Assembly (NCBI RefSeq): GCF_037327425.1
Contig: NZ_CP147846.1
Span: 4,526,001-4,590,000, forward strand
Length of the DNA stretch: 64,000 nt
Direction: 5' to 3'
From: Rhodococcus sovatensis
GTDB taxonomy: Bacteria; Actinomycetota; Actinomycetes; Mycobacteriales; Mycobacteriaceae
The translations under genes were made by a program, and so were the position numbers. Below are positions 59,174-64,000 of the stretch, piece after piece. Each line of letters starts with the position of its first letter. The first letter of the stretch is position 1. Under the pieces are notes generated by a model that saw only the letters and a list, made by a program, of their open reading frames with translations, ran no database searches and was not told the DNA's origin.

Positions 59174-60010
59174 TTACCACCAGCGTTCGAGGACCCGAGC
59201 CACTCCGTCGTCGGCGTTGGTTGTCGTGACTTCGTTCGCGGCCGCGATAGCTGCCGGGTGCGCATTGCCCATCGCGACGCCGAGGCCGGCCATCTTCAGC
59301 ATCGGCACGTCGTTCGGCATGTCGCCGAATGCGGCTATATCGGCGGGGACCACGTTCAACCGTTCGGCGACGATGGCGAGTCCCGACGCCTTGCTCACGC
59401 CAGGCGCAGACAGCTCGATCAGTCCGTTGTCGGTGGAGAACGTCAGATCTGCTCGGCCACCGATGAGCGGTTCCAGAGCGGCCACCATGGCGCCACTCGA
59501 CGCACTCGCGAGTCTGATCAACAACTTGACGGCCGGGACGTCGAGCACCTCCTCCTGCGAGAGCTCGGTGTTGTCCGGGTTGAGCCACGCGTGCTCGTAT
59601 CCGGGCGAGCTGACGAACTGCGGCGTCGCGGCGTCGTGAGCGCTGGCACCGACGCGCTCGGCAGCCAGTCCGCACCCGGGGAGCGCGACGTATGCGATCT
59701 CGGCGAGCCAGTGCAGCGTCTCGCTCGACAGTGTCTGCGCATCCAGGATTCGGTCGGTGCCGCTGTCGTAGATGACCGCACCGTTGGCGCAGACACACAT
59801 CGGTGCGTAGCCGAGTTGGTCGACGACGGGTGAGATCCACCTCGGCGGGCGTCCGGTGGACAGGACGAACGGGGTACCGTCGGCGACCAGCGACAGCACG
59901 ACGCGACGGGTTCGCTCGGTGACCCTCTCGTGTACATCGAGAAGAGTGCCGTCGACGTCGCTGGCGACAAGGCGGGGCTGGGTACGAGCGGTGTCAGGCA
60001 TCGTCGCCAT
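59174..60010 (-). CDS. Cof-type HAD-superfamily hydrolase (Rv3813c type)
   Basis: 278 residues. HAD phosphatase, type IIB (Cof): motif I VASDVDGTLLDVHERV with the nucleophile Asp, motif II FVLSTGRPPRWI with Thr, the alpha/beta cap in the middle, motif III Lys in KASGLAIVAERL and motif IV AFGDMPNDVPMLKMAGLGVAMGNAHP. Probably a sugar-phosphate or similar phosphatase in the cytosol. M. tuberculosis has Rv3813c near its Rv3811 homologue, so the neighbourhood is conserved. ATG 60010 has AAGG five bases upstream; ATG 60001 is possible. The gap 60011-60171 to the NRPS contains no recognisable feature. Confidence 0.88.
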   Translation of the reverse strand: MATMPDTARTQPRLVASDVDGTLLDVHERVTERTRRVVLSLVADGTPFVLSTGRPPRWISPVVDQLGYAPMCVCANGAVIYDSGTDRILDAQTLSSETLHWLAEIAYVALPGCGLAAERVGASAHDAATPQFVSSPGYEHAWLNPDNTELSQEEVLDVPAVKLLIRLASASSGAMVAALEPLIGGRADLTFSTDNGLIELSAPGVSKASGLAIVAERLNVVPADIAAFGDMPNDVPMLKMAGLGVAMGNAHPAAIAAANEVTTTNADDGVARVLERWW

Positions 60011-60171
60011 TGTGCCTTAGGTGGCGTGCGACTCGCGGAGCAGAGTGCCTCGGCGGCAGGTGCAACCCCTGCACACACCACCCTAGGGTGGGCAACCCCT
60101 CACCCGGGGAGCCTCACGATCACCTCGAGGGTGCCTGTCTTCGGACGCCTCGACGGACGAGCGTCATACGC

Positions 60172-63100
60172 ATGAACTTCTCCCCCTCCACAGCCGCCGT
60201 GTTCCCACTCTCGGCCGCCCAGCGCGGGATCTTGTTCGCACAGCACCTGGCAGGCGATGTCCCGGTCTCCATCGCCCAGTTCGTGGAAGTCCACGGCAAT
60301 CTGGATACCCGACGCCTGGTCGACGCGGCCATGACGGCCGGCCGCGAGTTCGGCACCGGGTACCTCCGACTCGTCGAGGTCGACGGCGTGACCATGCAGA
60401 CTGTGGATCCCGACGTCGACGAATCGATGCCGACGGTGGACCTGCGCGACGAGCCTGATCCGATCGCTGCGGCCCACGCCTGGATGCGCGCGGAGTACAG
60501 CGCGCCGATCGACCTCTTCACCGACCGTCTGGTCACGATGGCCGTGCTGCGGGTCGGCGACGAACACGTCTACTGGTACTCGCGTATCCACCACATCGCA
60601 CTCGACGGCTACGGCGCGATGACCCTGCTGAAGCGGTGCGCAGAGCTCTACACCGGCGGCGCCGACGCATCGGCGTCCACAGCGGAACCGCTGCACGCCA
60701 TCGTCGACGCCGACCGGCAGTACCGCGGCTCGGACCGGTTCACCGCAGATCGCAACTACTGGAACGACCACCTCGCCGGTTTGTCGGACCCCGTCAGCCT
60801 CGCCGGGCGTTCGGCTCCGGCCCTCGCGCATCCGCTGCTGCAGCGCGGCGAACTCGACACCGTCACAGCAGCACGGCTAGAGCAGCTCGCGAGTGAGTTG
60901 AACTCAGGCGTCGCACCGGTGACGGTCGCGGCGTTCGGCGCGTACCTTGCGCGAGCCACCGGCAGTATCGAGGTGACCCTGAGTCTGCCCGTCTCGGCGC
61001 GTACGACGGCGGCGCTGCGAAGGTCCGGCGGCATGGTCGCCAACGTGGTTCCGCTCCGGCTGCGCTGCGACGGGCACACCTCGGTTGCCGACCTGGTGCG
61101 TGACGCGCAACTCGAACTCACCGGTGCCCTGCGGCGTCAGCGATACCGCCAGGAGGACATCGCCCGCGACCTCGGCGTCGACGCGTCCGGATTCGGTCCG
61201 TCGGTCAACATGATGCTGTTCGACACCCGAATCATGCTCGGTACCTTCGTCGGTCGACTCCACGTGATGACTTCGGGGATCATCGACGACCTGTTCGTCA
61301 ACGTCTACCCCGGCATCGGTGGCAGCACGATGCACATCGACTTCCAGGCCAACTCCACCCTGTACTCGACCGCCGAACTGGCCCGGCACCACGCCGCGTT
61401 CCTGAAGTTCCTCGACCGCTTTCTCACCGACCCCTACGCTCCGGTATCCCGATTGGCGATGACCGACGGCGCAGCGGTCCATCGCGGGCCCTCCTCACGT
61501 GCGCCGCGTCTGCTGCCGCACATCCTCGGCGAGGCTGCGGCACTGCGACCGGACGGGATCGCTGTCGTCTCGGACTCAGGCAACTACACCTACCGCGAAC
61601 TCGACGAGCGTTCCAACCGCCTCGCACGGGCACTGATCGAACATGGTGTTCGCCCGGAAAGCGCAGTCGCCGTATCCATATCGCGATCCTACGAGTCCAT
61701 CCTCGCGATGTGGGCGGTCGCCAAGACCGGAGCGACGTTCGTGCCGATCGACCCGACGTACCCACGCGAGCGGATCGACTACCTATTGGCGGACTCGGGC
61801 GCACGAACGATCGTCGATGCCGAATACGTCGATCGGGATCTTCCCTACTCGTCGAATCCGGTGACGGACTCCGATCGACGCGGCACCATCGACCCGCGCA
61901 ACGCGGCCTACGTCATCTACACCTCCGGCTCGACCGGAGCGCCGAAGGGCGTCGTCGTCACGCACGGCGGTATTGCCGATCTGATATCCGACGGCATCGA
62001 CCGCCTTTCACTCTCGTCGACATCCCGGATGACACATGGCTATTCACCGAGTTTCGACGCATCACTGTCGGAACTGCTGCTGACGTTCGGTGCCGCGGCC
62101 ACCGCCGTCGTCGTTCCGCCCGGAGTGTTCGGCGGCGACGACCTGACGGAACTGCTTCGCGGGCACAGCGTCACGCATATCGACGTCACCCCTGCTGTTC
62201 TCGGCACGCTCACCCCCACAGACCTACCCGGCCTGACCCATGTAGTCGTCGGTGGCGACGCCTGCCCGCCGGAGCTTCGTGCCCGGTGGGCAGGCGACCG
62301 GCAGATGTTCAACGGGTACGGGCCCACCGAGATGACCGTCACCTCTACATTCAGTACACCGATGACGGCCGAGAAGCCGGTCAGCATCGGTGGACCCATC
62401 CGCGGTACCTCCGCCCTCGTGCTCGATCGATGGCTGCAACCTGTCCCTGCAGGCACTACGGGCGAGTTGTACCTCTGGGGCGCCGGCATCGCACGCGGCT
62501 ACCATGACCGGCCTGCAGTGACGTCGACGCGTTTCGTCGCCAATCCTGCCGACCCTGGGGCCCGTCTGTATCGCACCGGTGACCTCGTGCGGTGGAACGG
62601 TGACGAACTGGAATACGTCGGTCGGAGCGACTTCCAGGTCAAGATCCGTGGGTTCCGTATCGAACTGGGCGAAGTCGACGCGGCCCTGGCGAGCGCTGCC
62701 ACGTCCGAAGGCGCACCACTGGACTTCGTCATGACGGTCGGCCACACCACCGACTCCGGCGCAACGGTTCTCGTGTCGTACGTCGTTTCCACCCGTCCAC
62801 TCGACACGTCGCGGCTGACGGCCCGCCTCAGCGGCGCATTGCCTGCATACATGGTTCCGTCATCGATCATGGTTCTCGACGCGGTGCCGCTGACCCCCGT
62901 CGGCAAGGTCGATCGAAAGGCCCTGCCCACACCGACATTCACGGCGCACTCGCCCTCGCGCGTCCCCTCGACAGAACGCGAACGCACACTCGCAACCCTG
63001 TTCCAGCAGGTCCTCGGGGTCGACGAGGTCGGCGCCGAAGACAGCTTCTTCGCCCTCGGCGGGGACAGCATCGTCTCCATCCAGCTGGTCTCCCGCGGCA

Positions 63101-64000
63101 GGGCCGCAGGGCTCATCTTCACCGCTCGCGACGTATTCGAGCGCAAGACGGTCGCTGGAATCGCGGAGGCTGCGACGGATGCGGAGTCGGCACCGGTACT
63201 CGTCGAGCTGCCCGGGGGCGGAACCGGCACAGTCCCCACCACTCCGATCGTGGCAGAAATGCTGCGCTCCGGGAATTTTCGGACCTACAGCCAGGCGGTG
63301 TTGATCACGCTTCCCCACAACATCCCCGACGAGACCGTGATCGCGGCGGCAGCTCATGTGATCGACCACCACGACGCGCTGCGGTCACGAGTCCGCGAAT
63401 CCCACGAGATCCTGCCGGTCGGATCGGTCGACACCACGTCCATGTACACCGTCGACTGCGGTGATCTAGACGCTGCACTCGACCGCGCTGCGGACCGTCT
63501 CGACCCTGCGGCGGGTCACGTGGTCCAGTTCGCAAGGATTGGCAACAAGATGTGGATCGTCCTGCATCACGTTGCGGTGGACGGGGTGTCATGGCGAATC
63601 TTACTGCCGGACTTCGCTACTGCGGCGAGCGGCGGCACCCTCCAGCCAACTGGCACGTCACTGCGCAGGTGGGCTCACGGACTCGTCGCGCATGCGCCGA
63701 ACCGTTTTCCGGAAACCGACATGTGGTCCACCGTCGCACAGACTTCCGATCCCATGCTCGGCTCCCGTGCACTCGACCCCGACCTCGACGTCACCGCAAC
63801 TCGCGCCGACATCTCGGTGACCGTCCCAGCCGAGGTGACCGAAACCCTGCTGACCGTTCTCCCCGACCGCTTTCGCTGCGGCCCCAACGAGGGACTGCTC
63901 ACTGCGCTCGCGATGGCCGTCAGTGTCTGGCGTCAACGGCGCACGACCGTCGTGACGCTGGAAGGCCACGGCCGCGAACAGCAGGTCGTTCCAGGCTCCG
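60172..64000 (+). CDS. Non-ribosomal peptide synthetase (5' part, C-A-T-E)
   Basis: Open from ATG 60172 to the window end, 1276 codons without a stop. Domains: condensation about 8-425 (LSAAQRGILFAQHL, RIHHIALDGYGAM); adenylation about 430-900 with TYRELDERSNRLARAL, YVIYTSGSTGAPKGVVV (A3), SPSFDASLSELL (A4), MFNGYGPTEMTVTSTF (A5), LYRTGDLVRW (A7), GRSDFQVKIRGFRIELGE (A8) and GKVDRKALP (A10). Carrier domain Ser is in FFALGGDSIVSIQL (about 960). An epimerization-type condensation domain begins about 1020: LHHVAVDGVSWRILLPDF (His at about 1133) and EGHGRE. It would add a D-amino acid. The specificity pocket by eye begins D-A-S; I make no substrate call. A condensation domain in front of the first A domain hints at an acyl starter. 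Confidence 0.92.
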   Translation, partial: MNFSPSTAAVFPLSAAQRGILFAQHLAGDVPVSIAQFVEVHGNLDTRRLVDAAMTAGREFGTGYLRLVEVDGVTMQTVDPDVDESMPTVDLRDEPDPIAAAHAWMRAEYSAPIDLFTDRLVTMAVLRVGDEHVYWYSRIHHIALDGYGAMTLLKRCAELYTGGADASASTAEPLHAIVDADRQYRGSDRFTADRNYWNDHLAGLSDPVSLAGRSAPALAHPLLQRGELDTVTAARLEQLASELNSGVAPVTVAAFGAYLARATGSIEVTLSLPVSARTTAALRRSGGMVANVVPLRLRCDGHTSVADLVRDAQLELTGALRRQRYRQEDIARDLGVDASGFGPSVNMMLFDTRIMLGTFVGRLHVMTSGIIDDLFVNVYPGIGGSTMHIDFQANSTLYSTAELARHHAAFLKFLDRFLTDPYAPVSRLAMTDGAAVHRGPSSRAPRLLPHILGEAAALRPDGIAVVSDSGNYTYRELDERSNRLARALIEHGVRPESAVAVSISRSYESILAMWAVAKTGATFVPIDPTYPRERIDYLLADSGARTIVDAEYVDRDLPYSSNPVTDSDRRGTIDPRNAAYVIYTSGSTGAPKGVVVTHGGIADLISDGIDRLSLSSTSRMTHGYSPSFDASLSELLLTFGAAATAVVVPPGVFGGDDLTELLRGHSVTHIDVTPAVLGTLTPTDLPGLTHVVVGGDACPPELRARWAGDRQMFNGYGPTEMTVTSTFSTPMTAEKPVSIGGPIRGTSALVLDRWLQPVPAGTTGELYLWGAGIARGYHDRPAVTSTRFVANPADPGARLYRTGDLVRWNGDELEYVGRSDFQVKIRGFRIELGEVDAALASAATSEGAPLDFVMTVGHTTDSGATVLVSYVVSTRPLDTSRLTARLSGALPAYMVPSSIMVLDAVPLTPVGKVDRKALPTPTFTAHSPSRVPSTERERTLATLFQQVLGVDEVGAEDSFFALGGDSIVSIQLVSRGRAAGLIFTARDVFERKTVAGIAEAATDAESAPVLVELPGGGTGTVPTTPIVAEMLRSGNFRTYSQAVLITLPHNIPDETVIAAAAHVIDHHDALRSRVRESHEILPVGSVDTTSMYTVDCGDLDAALDRAADRLDPAAGHVVQFARIGNKMWIVLHHVAVDGVSWRILLPDFATAASGGTLQPTGTSLRRWAHGLVAHAPNRFPETDMWSTVAQTSDPMLGSRALDPDLDVTATRADISVTVPAEVTETLLTVLPDRFRCGPNEGLLTALAMAVSVWRQRRTTVVTLEGHGREQQVVPGS

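Overview
The window is a GC-rich chromosomal segment from a mycolic-acid-containing actinomycete (order Mycobacteriales). Rhodococcus or a close relative is the best guess. The evidence is an almost complete mycolyl-arabinogalactan toolkit: GlfT1, GlfT2, Glf, RmlABC, DprE1/DprE2, AftA, two Emb proteins, AftB, the UbiA-type DPPR synthase, Pks13/FadD32/AccD4, a Culp6-type cutinase and three mycolyltransferases. The arrangement differs from Mycobacterium: two emb genes instead of three, an LGFP-repeat mycolyltransferase, an extra GlfT2 paralogue and an extra GT-C protein between aftA and emb. The genus is inferred from gene content only.

Layout. 1-11.6 kb: galactan export and initiation (Wzt-type ATPase 3' end, GlfT1), a TylF-like methyltransferase, a minus-strand pair (GlfT2 paralogue plus GT-C enzyme), then a tightly coupled plus-strand cassette (GT-C, GtrB-type GT2, epimerase, GtrA, GT2) that looks like a polyprenyl-phosphate-sugar decoration pathway. 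11.6-14.3 kb: rmlB, rmlA and rmlC for dTDP-rhamnose, the linker sugar. 14.3-14.7 kb: a 109-bp tandem repeat. 14.7-27.8 kb: the arabinan block (GtrA, dprE1, dprE2, aftA, an orphan GT-C, emb, emb). 27.8-31.9 kb: accessory spot with palindromic repeats and an AbiEi/DUF559-like gene split by an IS21-family element with a 5-bp target duplication. 32-40.5 kb: fadD32-pks13-accD4 for mycolic acid condensation. 40.7-54.8 kb: F420-type oxidoreductase, Culp6, a lipoprotein, three mycolyltransferases, aftB, ubiA, PAP2 phosphatase, glfT2 and glf. 54.8-64 kb: cobF and cobM, a peptidoglycan-recognition amidase with LGFP repeats, a small ART-like protein, a HAD hydrolase and the first module of a non-ribosomal peptide synthetase running off the end.

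How it works together. Rml proteins supply dTDP-rhamnose and Glf supplies UDP-galactofuranose. GlfT1 and GlfT2 build galactan on the cytoplasmic face, and the Wzm/Wzt exporter moves it out. UbiA, PAP2, DprE1 and DprE2 make decaprenylphosphoryl-arabinose, which AftA, the Emb proteins and AftB use outside the membrane. FadD32, AccD4 and Pks13 make mycolate, and the Ag85-like enzymes attach it.

Most notable points: a palindromic repeat family, one copy of which is translated inside AftA; Ala in place of the benzothiazinone-target Cys in DprE1; a GlfT2 paralogue and two uncharacterised GT-C modules; a cleanly reconstructable IS21 insertion; and a recurring leaderless promoter pattern in front of cell-wall genes.
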